Assembly (NCBI GenBank): GCA_949358305.1
Contig: OX442317.1
Span: 15,380,491-15,444,490, forward strand
Length of the DNA stretch: 64,000 bases
Origin: Strigamia acuminata
Taxonomy: Eukaryota > Arthropoda > Chilopoda > Geophilomorpha > Linotaeniidae
Reading direction: 5' to 3'
A model generated the notes under the pieces. The model saw only the letters and a list, made by a program, of their open reading frames with translations. It searched no databases and had not been told where the DNA came from. The first letter of the stretch is position 1; each line of letters starts with the position of its first letter. Shown one piece after another: positions 53,027-63,321 of this stretch. Made by a program: the position numbers and the translations under genes.

Positions 53027-55567
53027 CGAAGGGGGGAATGTCTCGTTGAGAATTGGAAGTTTTATGTTTAGACTAACTTTTCTTTGGTTGATCTTGGACA
53101 ATATACGGAATCTTATTGATCGAGTCCAAAAGATCCTTCTGGGTTCAACATGCGATATCGTTCAATATCTACTTCCACCTCTCTACTAACTTAGTTTGTT
53201 AACTTTGGCAGTCAAGCTTTGGGGATCACGAGATCACAAACGGGACGGAGAGCAGACTGAGGTTACTCTCCCCAAGTTGAATTGGCTGGGATATTAGAGA
53301 AAATTGGGTCCTAAAAAGGGTCAATTTCAGGGATTAAGTTGTCATTGCTAAGCAAGCCTTTTTTCTTTTGAATTAACAGGTTTCTTTTAAAAGTATAGAG
53401 AAACGACAGTCCTAGGAATAGAAAGGAGGGGACATGAGCTTTAAGAGTTTTCTTGAGATCCTTTTCCTTTGTTCTAACTCATTCGGGTCAAAATCTTGTC
53501 TAAATGTTAAAATGAGAGATAACATGTACGTGGTTTTCGGGAACAATTATTTCATAACGCCGTTAATGGAAATATTAATAATCTTTGAAAGAAAATGGAG
53601 TCGGTATTAGAAGTCTATAATTAGTTTTGAATCTACAACTTTTTCTTTTAGAAGTCCAGCAACGTCGTAACATTGTCTGGTCTATACAGCAAGAGTCTAG
53701 GGTTATCAAATGAATTTTGTTTTCCTAGATGGTGAAAACAATCCTATATATCTACTCTGTTTTGGTAATCTCATTACTTCATTCCTAAAGTTTTTAGTCC
53801 TTCTTTTTTGAGATATTGATGGTCTCGCTCAAAGTAATCCCATTTGTCGACATCTTTTCAATAAACCAAATACTTAACTCTTACAGTCAAATAACCTTTA
53901 CCCCTAACACACAATAACTTGAATGAGAACATAAAATGCAATTAACTTCAATAGTCTTGATTTAATCTAGAATTGCATCGATTTTACCTCTCACTACGGT
54001 CAATGACAGGCTCTTTGTTCTTACTGATCAACTTCGCTGAGACAATCATCCATTGGAGGTTGGATGCTTAGGAAATTCTTCTCAGTTATCACAAGGATAA
54101 TTGTGAGATTTCATGCTCAATTCGCAGACAGTTGAAACACAGACGGTTTTGTTTAACTATCTGTCATACTAAACATTGTATAAGTCTCAAATAATAGCTG
54201 TCCGGATACAAAGAACAGGAGAATCTTTTCCGTGACTTTTAACCCTTCACTTTCTTGACTAGATTTTAGAGTGCAGTAATCTGCGCGTTTTCTGTTCAGT
54301 AACACCCTATTAACTTCGCAAAGGCGGATATAGGGGTTAACTAATAATTAGGTAAATCAGTTTCCTTTTTTATTAAACTTAGTTGATGTCATAACACACA
54401 GAATGTTTGGCCTTCGGGTCACTTCACTTCCTTTTTGTTTGCCGGGAGGACCTCCTGAGAGGAGTGGAAAAGTCAACCTTTATAGGACATTGGGTAGAGT
54501 GAATTGAAATGGGAGACCAGATAATACAATCAGTGAAGAGAGAGAGAGTCACATAGTTAATTGAGTCCAAATCTGGTCCATAGCTACCAGGATTTGTCAT
54601 TAGAATAGAGAGAGAGTCATATAGAAAAAGAAAATATAAAATTAGAATTTATATAATACACTTACAAAAAGCTTCGAATACACAGAGGTCCAATAAGTAG
54701 AATTGAATCCCTTAGTCGTTGCATTCCTCGTGAATTGAAGGGTACAAGTTCGGTCGAAAGCTACCGACACCCAGTCTTTAGAAGTTAGTGAGGTCCAAGT
54801 TCGGACAATAGTGCCGACACCTAGTCATTAGAATAGAAGAGGTCCAAGTTCAGAAATATGGTTTTTTGACACCTAGCATAATTGAAGATTTGGAAGTTAA
54901 ATAAACGGTCCAGGTCGTTATTAACACGAAAAGTCAAAATAGAAAATTAATTGAGGGTAACACACGTTATTTGAAACTCCCCTTATTAATTTAAATCAAA
55001 TCAGATAGAGGAAAATGTGAGGAGACATTTTTAACAGCTAGATTTCCGTATTAAATTACCTGAGAGGTTTTTAATTTAAAGGAAATAATCAGTATCGAGA
55101 TCTGATCCGTTCGAGAAATGACAATGGGTCATTTAAGGTTAACGGTTCCTTAATCGGAGAAAATTTTGGAACTAAGGGAAAAGCTAAATTTCCACACGTT
55201 TATCCAGAAATTGGTTTGTCAGGTTAATGTAAGGTTAACTTGAATTTTACTTAGCTTTGAAGTTCTCTTGATCCATTCCATGACAAAGAGGATATCCATG
55301 GGGGTTGTCGAAGATTGAGGAATACGGTCGATATTCGTCCCTGGGTATCAGAGTCAGATAATTAGTTGAATCAAAAGAAAAATGTAAAGAAAAGAAAATT
55401 GAATTCAAGAAAGACAATTTTCAAAGATATTTTTGAGATTCAAAGAGAAAGAAAGATTTTTATTTCCCACAAAAATAGAAATACAGTTCTTTAGATAGAG
55501 GAAAACTATTATACAGTATAGTTTTAACTAGAATGAGTCGCAGTTCCTTTTCGTTTGGCGGGAGCGC
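53027..55567 (+). other. B2 internal region after C2
   Basis: About 2.5 kb of AT-rich non-coding DNA. At 54,560-54,890 at least four units of about 50-90 bp read like GTCCAAGTTCGG(n8-10)CCGACACCTAG. Stem bases vary together (CGG/CCG in two units, CTGG/CCAG in another). A GGCGGGAG purine stretch precedes the 3' LTR. The matching part of B1 lies outside the window. Confidence 0.6.
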
Positions 55568-57311
55568 TGTTGCGAATCGTTTCGAAACAGGAATTACATC
55601 TCAAAATAAATATATAAAAGAAATCTTTGCATGCATGTGAAAGTTGATAAAGAAATAAGGAAAATATATTAGTTATATTTTACTTACATCTCTTGGGTCA
55701 ATCCGTTGACAATTAAGCAAATTCGAAGGAAATCGTATCGAATCTGAGGCATAATCATTGACGAGTCCGATGATAACTGAAAAGAAAGGTTAGGGCTTTT
55801 TAATAATTGTTCATATCGAGAATTAAGTGTTAAAACTTATCTGACTGTGAAGAATTTCTTGATATGCGTTGAACTCCGCCGGTTCGAGTATGTCTGAAAG
55901 GAAAATACGTGTTAATAGGAATGACTGTAAATAAGGAATGTTTAGGTTAAATATAATTACGCTAATTGTTAATTTTATGTTTGACTTTGTACACATAAAA
56001 TTACTTACCTTAAGTTTGGCTGAATCTGGATGCAATTCAGTTCGGGAGTTGCATGATGCTGTAAATAGATGTTAAGTTTTATTTATACTTGTTATTGATT
56101 CTGATGTTTAATTACCTTTTTAGTTGTATCGTTGAAGAACATCTCACGCTGTTGTGAAGTCGAGGAGACGGAAATCATACGGCTTGGTTCGGGTGATGGA
56201 CACTGAAATGGCCAAAAGAAACGCTCGTTTAGGCTCAAAGACACACGTAATATGTTGGAAGGAAATACATATGTGTTTACTTACCTGATCGGTAATTCAT
56301 GAGATCGCGGAAGAGAAGTAATCAGTATCAAAAGGCGATCGTGAGCAAGGGCGTTGAATTTGGTCGGCCATTATCAGTAGTTTGGGACCCGGATGAAGCT
56401 TGCGTTTTGGTTTTCTTCGATTAGTAATTGTGTTGGAATGTAATTAATAGTTTTGGTATTTTTACATTAAGTAATTACTATTTAGATTTGATGTTGATGA
56501 TCGAATGTATTTTGATATGAGATTAGATGAAAAGGGAGACAGAGTCGAGATGACGTAGCATTCGTAAATGACGTCAGAGTGCAGAGAATGCAATGAATAC
56601 GATGTTTTTACATAAGTTAAGTTTATCCGTTAAGTTTGCGGGCAGATAATATGGTTAATTTTGTTAATCCACGATGTATTAAATTGTTCTGTAATTTGGC
56701 GGAAGATTTCTTATATAATTGTTAATTACTTCGCTCAAATCGCTAAGTTAAATGACGCGATTTGTTAGCGCTCTCGTTTTGTTGCTTTGAATTGTGCAAG
56801 TTAAGTTTACTTGTTTCAAACTTATGTAAATACTTGGTTTTATGGTTTTTACTCAAATGTTGAATTTAAGTTTTGTGTTTGGAATCATTAATTTTGACAT
56901 GGCCATAAAAGCGCCGATTGTTTTCGTTACTATTCAAGTACATCGTGCCTTCTATAAACGATGTACTAATTTCTCATGTAATCTGTTATAAAAACTACAT
57001 CTTTATTTAGGCTTAAGTGAAATTAAGCCTTCTGTCTGTTAGTTAAAAAATGAGAACGGGTGTCAATTGTTAAAGTCTCGTGTCATATGCTGTTCTATTG
57101 TTAAAAGGATTAATTTCCTCACTTGCGAATAAATTCTCCAACTGAAAGTTTCAAATTGAGTCCTTCTCCTCTTTCCACTCAAATCTCAAATGAATAGAAC
57201 CAACGAGAGCACGGGAGCGGGAGCAAAGCTCACCGTGGCTGACTCGAAGCCATACGTGCTTCGAACTCCTTTATTCGATTCACTCCGGATGCAGCCGGAG
57301 GAAAAGAAAAA
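55568..57311 (+). repeat. 3' LTR of B2
   Basis: 1744 bp, nearly identical to 40040-41783 (changes near 55,855 and 57,091), followed by target duplication CGCT at 57312-57315. Confidence 0.95.
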
Positions 57312-57315
57312 CGCT

Positions 57316-57846
57316 CATGCCCGACGCTCGCAAACGCTCACAAACGATGTCCAACGCCCATCCAGCGACCCAAGACACCTGTGGACTACCTTAAACACCA
57401 ATACAAGTTAGTATAAATTAAATCACAAGCAAAACAAGCACCAAAAACTACAATTGTGCTTATTTCAGGTTCTTCCCATCTCCCAGTTCACTTGCGCTAT
57501 GGCGGCCATCTTGCCGATGCACACCTATCTCCTTTGCAAGTGAACTGGAAACAGAAGAGAACTTACAAATACTAGAAAATAACTCATAAACGTGAAAAAG
57601 ACACATAAATTAATTACAAAAGACTAAAAACACAACTTTCAAACATTCCAGGTGTGGCAGGCGACATGACAACCTCCTTGAACCTCCAGGATCGTGACAA
57701 CAAAGCAGCAAATCAACTGGACATGTCAGATATGTGTTAAAAATCTATTCAAACTTGACAACAAAATTAAAAAGCCTTTTCTTTCTTTCAGAAGATGAAC
57801 AACGTGAAATCTCCAGATCTTTTTTGTTGCGTTCTTGCTCGCAACA
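57316..57846 (-). repeat. C-like LTR fragment H
   Basis: In the sense direction it begins TGTTGCGAGC at 57846 with a GCAACA repeat shortly after. It continues with sequence related to the first 200 bp of the C LTR, including a 'gacatgtc' and a 'ccaggat' stretch. It abuts the gag of F exactly. The other end is lost where B2 inserted. It could be the start of fragment D's 5' LTR, separated by later insertions. Confidence 0.5.
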
Positions 57847-57960
57847 ACCCAAAGTCGTGAACCTTCCAGTCAACACGTCCATTTCTTCTTGTGGTTGTTG
57901 CACAACCGTTGTTGGCGTCGTTCTCCCTGATCCTGGCTTTGACCCACCTCCTGTAGCCAT
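57847..57960 (-). pseudogene. gag: Element F gag, first 38 codons
   Basis: Starts MATGGGSKPGSG and ends at ...MDVLTGRFTTLG, where LTR H interrupts it. It aligns with the start of element A gag (MATQPGMGSRPTTPGG ... MDLVEARYNSL): MAT start, Gly/Pro/Thr-rich linker, then a helix beginning MD. A pyrimidine-rich CATTCCAG site lies 7 nt upstream. The rest of gag and all of pol are not found nearby. Confidence 0.75.
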
Positions 57961-58515
57961 GTCAAATCTGGAATGGCAGAAAGGAAAGACAATCAATCAG
58001 CCAAAAAACCAAGGACACACAACTCTAAACACAGGTAATATTTGGACAAACAGTGACCAAATACACTAACTGCTCAACTAAACTGCTAGTGGTCCAAATG
58101 ATATACAGACAGACTCACTGTAACCTCTATGCTAGTAAAGATCTGAGTGGCGCAGCACTCAGTCTCTAATTCCTAAAGTAGACTAATTCCTGTTAACTGC
58201 TAAACTCTCTAAATTCCTAAGGATTTGAGTGATGCAACACCCAAAAACTCTAAGCTGTCAAGCAGACTCTTTTAACTACTAGGCTATCTAAATCTCCCCT
58301 GCTTAAGCAGTTATAGTGGAGAAAAACTTAAACTTTAACTTAAACACGAAAATGCACACTTTCCTTCCCCCCAGAAGGGACACATAAAAAAAAACCCAGA
58401 AAACAGCCCACCAAAAAATGCACTTTAATAACTAAAAATGTTCTTCTTCTTTCAGGCTGTAGCTGTTCAACTTGCACATTGCGTTGTGTTTGACTTGGCA
58501 GTGTTTCCAGCAACA
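57961..58515 (-). other. Element F leader
   Basis: Non-coding leader homologous in layout to that of A. Decamer ACACAACGCA at 58489-58480. Perfectly self-complementary CTGCTTAAGCAG at 58311-58300 followed by GGGGA, 178 nt after the decamer and 340 nt before the gag ATG. Tandem 'gagtggcgcagcactc'-type repeats lie at 58,145-58,250. I could not find its PBS. Confidence 0.6.
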
Positions 58516-59918
58516 TGTTGTTGCGACCGCTCTTGGACCACAGCGAGACATGTAATACAAATTCGTGCCTATCGCCGCGCGCTCCAATTTCGTTGGTTCG
58601 ATGTACTCAGCCGTTTGCAATTTCATCCTATTCGAGATTTCCTGTAATCCTGTATGTTTCAGTAAACTCTCATGACTCAAATAATAGTTCTTCACAAGGA
58701 ACATCGTTGAAACTGATCTCGCAAGGCTTGGGGGAAATTCGAGAAGAGAACAATCAAAATGGCGACTCTTTTTAAACCTCGCGCGCGACCCGCAAAGGAC
58801 ACGTAATTGAAGGAACAAATATAAAAAGATGTTTACTTGTTCAAATCCTTAAAACTACTACTATACAATGGCTAAAGCTCGTGTCACGGCCTTTTTAACA
58901 ATAGAAACTGCCACGAGCACACCAATGACTCAATAAAATGATAATACATCAATCAACACTGTCTCATGCAGGCTTCCGTACATCGAAATCGTAACAGCCG
59001 TTGAGACCTCAAAATTATACATAAAACTTAATTTAACATCGAACATTAAACTGCCGAAAACATATTCGACCCCAAAGAATATTTAATGACAGTAATATCG
59101 ATCCGAAATGAGGTGTAAACCTCAAAAAACCCCCAAAATATATTCCTCAACGAACACGGAGGAGAAATCTCTAAAACCCGAAACTGCGCAACTTTGCCGC
59201 GAGGCGGCGACGTAAAATTACCGAAAGAACTTTGAATTAAAACCCCAAACAAAATCTCGAACTATAAATCCAATCACGCTTTTATTACGAGTAAAACCCA
59301 ATAATTTAATTCTCAAAGCTCAATGTGTTCTTTCGTTTATTCACTCGTGTGACACGGAACTAAATGTTCATCGCCTGAACTAAATTCAATGATGTCCGAG
59401 TGTTTCCCAAAACCCGAACTTGAACAAAGTGATGCAAATTCTGCCAAATCACGTGACCTCTAACTTATCCCGTGAATCTGGATCGGAACCGAAATCAACG
59501 AATAAATAAACAACTAAATAATTCTAAATCTCGATAAAATCACACAATAAGAACCGAACACGAATGAATCTTTACTAAATCAACATAAATCTCGATTGAT
59601 AACGAGGCTCGCTGTGACACTTGTCTCTCAATGGCGGCCCTAACCGATCAACACCACTTGAAGAGCAACGAAGCTTCGTCCCGACATGCTGCCGAAGTCT
59701 TCGCTCCCGACCTACGGTAAAATACAACGAGAACTATTCGTATAATCGACTGTGCTGAATTACTTTCTACTTATTTAATTCGATAGGTTTGAACACAACT
59801 TCCTAATGAGTGCGCTCAACATTGACCCAGATCCGATCGCTCGATCAGCTACAACGACTTCGCCTTCCGATTGAAATCCCGCTTGTCGCTGTTAACCTTC
59901 TTGATCAGCGATCAACTA
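58516..59918. other. Unassigned, probably LTR-derived DNA
   Basis: 1.4 kb with no credible gene. The stretch 'gctcgtgtcacggcctttttaacaatag' near 58,877 resembles the B LTR at 41,550-41,580, so this may be the F 5' LTR or another LTR, but I cannot define its ends. It finishes with ACTA before the presumed start of the G LTR. Confidence 0.35.
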
Positions 59919-61341
59919 TGTTGCGTGCAACGTAAAAGAATATTTTACTCGCATTTTGTAGTGAGCAACGTTAGAAGTTGCAATGTGTCAATTTAATTTC
60001 CTGAAATTAATCCTTTGTTAGTCAATGTCATAATTGTATGTTATTGATCGTGTGTTTGTCTGTTTTCTGATTGAAAGCAGTTATTTCTGCTGTGTTTGTG
60101 TAATATTCGTTTCCCAGTTCATTTCCGTAATTGTAATGACTCGATTTCATGACGAGATCAGGCGGCAATAGTGAACTGGAAGTCAGAAATGTTTGTTATT
60201 AGCAAGTTCTTGCTATCTCACTCATTTTCGAGTCTGTATTTATTCTCACTAACCTTTGTTGAATATTTAGTGTCTGCATAAAACACGGCGTCGTCCGGTT
60301 TGTGCTCGAACGAGTTGTGTGTGATTGTTTTTTACATTAACGATCTGTTTAGTGTCTGTGTACGTCTTTGTCGCATTGGCAGAGTCGTACAAGGTCCTGT
60401 CCGGTGTCAAAACCCTCCTTTAGTTAATGTTTACAAGCCTGTTAAATGTGTCTGTACTTTGGTTTAATTCTCACCTGTCTAGGGAATTTATATCAACAGT
60501 CTTTGTCCCGTTTGCGTCGTCTGCTCGACCAGTCGTCCGCCATTACAGTGCGTGTGTCTTACTATTAATTGTATAGTTGTGAGCCAATTTATATAATTGT
60601 GGGTCTTTGAAGTTGTTAACTATTAACTAATCAGTTATATATTTTGGTAGTGAATTAATATTAAGTTTTAATAGAAACAGTGTTACTTTTCTGATGTAAA
60701 TTACCGCATTCAATTCAAAGCTGTTTGCTCATTGGAAGAAATTATTAATACTTATTCTTTTCCTTGTATTATCCGTGTTTTGCCTGAGTTTTCACTGTAT
60801 TATTTGCTATGTAATAAGTGACTAATCCAGGTATTGTCAGAATTGATCTTTTATTACATTTAAGATGAATTTTCAACTGTTAGGCCTAATTTCTTACATT
60901 TAGTTGTATATACGGAATTTCTGTGGTAACAGTTGGAGATTACTGTAGATTTAAGTGCATTTGCCCTGAGATAATGACTCTGTAATTGCACTTATTGTTG
61001 CCTGTCGGTTGTTAAGTGCAACCTGCCTTTGTTCTGCTCATGCAGTATTTGTTACACTTGTTATTGATTTTAGAGATTAAAATGGACGTGTTTTTCTTTT
61101 CTCCAAGTCTTATTTCTCTACCCAACCAGAAAACAATGTGCAGTGAGTAGAGAAATCCTCCTCCCTCCTCCTTGAACTCACCAGTGGCAGATCACCATGA
61201 GAAGCAGCAAGTTCAATTCCAGTCTTTACATTTCTTCAGGTCTTTGGCCAATTTCCGTGTATCAATTTTGTGCCAAGCAGCAGTCAATGATTGCCGCCCC
61301 TCCTTCTGGCTTGGTTGTCGCCTGCGACCTTGCCAGAAACA
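59919..61341 (+). repeat. Probable 5' LTR of element G
   Basis: Starts TGTTGCGTGCAACG, the same TGTTGC...GCAAC opening as the other LTRs, and runs to just before the PBS at 61345. There is no second copy in the window, so the right boundary and the presumed duplication ACTA (59915-59918) are unverified. Confidence 0.5.
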
Positions 61342-61344
61342 ATT

Positions 61345-61362
61345 TGGTACCGTGATTCCAGG
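61345..61362 (+). other. Primer-binding site of element G
   Basis: TGGTACCGTGATTCCAGG; the first 11 bases equal those of C1/C2. Confidence 0.65.
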
Positions 61363-62173
61363 ATCAATCCCGTTTTTTCATCAGTGGATCTTCATGTGCA
61401 CAAAGGAAATCATCAGTGGTTTTTCTATCAAGTTTGTGTGTGAAATGTGCCTTGAGGTCGTGCCACTGCAGTGTAAAGAGTGCCCTCGACTGATTTATAC
61501 AGGCAAAAAGTGTTTACAAGTCGGATTAAGTGCTTCTGGAGATCCGAGTGGTCAAGAGAAGTCCATCCAACTTGATTAAAGAGAGAAGTCGAGCGTACGA
61601 GCGGTCCTGAGTCCCTATTATCCAAACACAACGCAATGTACATCCTACAAGAAGATTTGAAGAAATAATTATTAAGAATTATTATTTAAATAGAATAATA
61701 TCCGAATTTGCTGCTGTAATTATTTCAAAGGAGTTTTTGATTAGAAACTGGTGTAGTTAGGGGGAGAAGAAGTTTAAGTCGTAACAGTTTGAATAAATTC
61801 TCGATTCCAGTTTGTAGAATTTAGAAAATAGTCAGTGAATTAGTGAATAATACCAAGCTTTAGTGTTGGTATACCAATTAAAACGAGTATCTAGTCAGAA
61901 ACTCAAGTGTAAAAATAAGAGAATTGTCAATTACCTTTAATTATTGAATTTTGGGAGTTAATTTGCCAATCCTGTTAACATCTCGTGTGTTTCAATCCTG
62001 TTAACATCTCGTGTGTTTCAATCCTGTTAACAGCTTGTGTATATCAATCTTGTTTTATGTGTGTTCAGTCAATCCTAGAGTGTTAAAATAGTCAGCTGAA
62101 ATTTTCGTAACGATTTAATTTGTAGAATTAATTTTGGATACGGAACTACCTTTGAGTTACTCAATCCGAAGTC
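61363..62173 (+). other. Element G leader
   Basis: 811 nt containing ACACAACGCA at 61626-61635, 548 nt before the gag ATG. No CTGC/GCAG hairpin is seen at the position expected from A, C and F. Near 61,973-62,035 the unit CCTGTTAACATCTCGTGTG is repeated three times. No gene. Confidence 0.6.
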
Positions 62174-63321
62174 ATGGCAACTCTTTCTGCATCTGACCTA
62201 GAAGAGAAAGAAGTGATTTGGAAAGCCAAAGTTCAAGGAGCAGAAGATTTGCTGGGATCGTCCGTCAATATCCTCGATGGAGGAGAACTTGAGGCAATGC
62301 AAGTGACAGTTGATTCACAATTAAGTGATCTCGCCGACGAATTAGCGGTATTCAAAAAGGAATCAAAAAGAGAAGACTATTTAGCCAGTCTACAACGAGT
62401 AGAAGACATCCGAACCAGAGTTAATCTTCTGAAACAGCGAGCCAAAATCTCAGTAAAGATGGCTAATCAATTCGGATCCCATCCGGGTCAAAACTCGAGT
62501 TTAAATCAATCGTCAATCTCGTCCCGAAAAAATACCAGGCTGCCGAAAACGGATATTTCCAAGTTTAATGGAGATGTGACAGAATATCGAGGATTTGCCA
62601 ATTTATTTGATTCAGCAGTGGACCAGAATACGGAGCTCTCCAACGTAGAGAAACTCATCTATTTGCGATCGTGTTGCATCGGATCTGCAGAAATGGCAAT
62701 AAAGTCGTATCCAATCACAAACGAAGCCTATCCATTGGCGAAGAAAGCCTTAGAGAATTTATTTGGGTCAGAAAATACGCAAAGAAATGCAATCTCCAAA
62801 TTAATTCGAGAAACAAAACCGGTGTACGATCTTTACCCAATTGAGCCACTAAAAAGTCTGTTCACATCAATGTCGTCTGCTGTAAGAACCATGGAACAAT
62901 TGTCAGTCTCCATCGATACTACGGGGACTTATTTAATACCTGAGTTGCTCAGAAAATTTTCACCAGAGATTTCGCAGAGATTTTATCGCAAGCATCAAGG
63001 AAAAGTTGATGATGTTAACGTCTTTCTAGATTTCGTAGCAGCCGAGATTCAATTGGCCGAATTATCGGAGGAAAGCGTTCTCCTTAAACGCGCTCATCAG
63101 AAGAAAACCGAAAAATTTGACAAAACCTCAAAAGACACAAGGGAAAGACCAACTGGAACAATGTTTTCATTCGTGACTGCTGAGAATGGAAAATTAAGTA
63201 TGAATTCAAAGTCAAATCCAAACCGAAAATTCGCCTGCGTTTATTGTGACGGTGATCACTCACATGCAAACTGTGACGCGGATCTAGATGTCCAGGCGAA
63301 AATCGTGATCTTAAGAAGAAA
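62174..63321 (+). CDS. gag: Element G gag (first frame, ends in a frameshift)
   Basis: Starts MATLSASDLEEK, with the MAT start of gags A and F. An N-terminal helical segment precedes a DUF1759-like core (about 130-265: LPKTDISKFNGDVTEY, NAISKLIRE). The first zinc knuckle CVYC(n3)H(n4)C is at about 356-368. In this frame translation runs to 63376, but homology to element A moves to the next frame after ILRRK at about 63,320. A single-base loss in an A-rich run (AAGAAGAAAAG) explains this; a -1 ribosomal shift is less likely because it falls between zinc knuckles. Element structural protein. Confidence 0.9.

Larger units (their letters stand above)
40040..57311 (+). mobile_element. Element B2: complete non-autonomous LTR element with C2 nested in it
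   Basis: 17,272 bp including C2; about 8.9 kb without it. Two 1744-bp LTRs, target duplication CGCT (40036-40039 and 57312-57315), PBS directly after the 5' LTR and a GGCGGGAG purine stretch before the 3' LTR. I see only about two differences between the LTRs. No gag-pol. Because the LTRs, primer site and integration scar are intact, it was probably mobilised in trans. Confidence 0.95.

Noticed and set aside
57316-57846. Joining fragment H with D as one C-like element split by later insertions
   Set aside because: The parts of C that should lie between them (rest of the LTR and 2 kb of leader) are missing, so the link remains only a possibility.
61172-61579. 135-codon ORF across the G LTR end and PBS as a gene
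   Set aside because: It reads the PBS in a different frame from the B and C ORFs, has no recognisable features and no second copy to test conservation.
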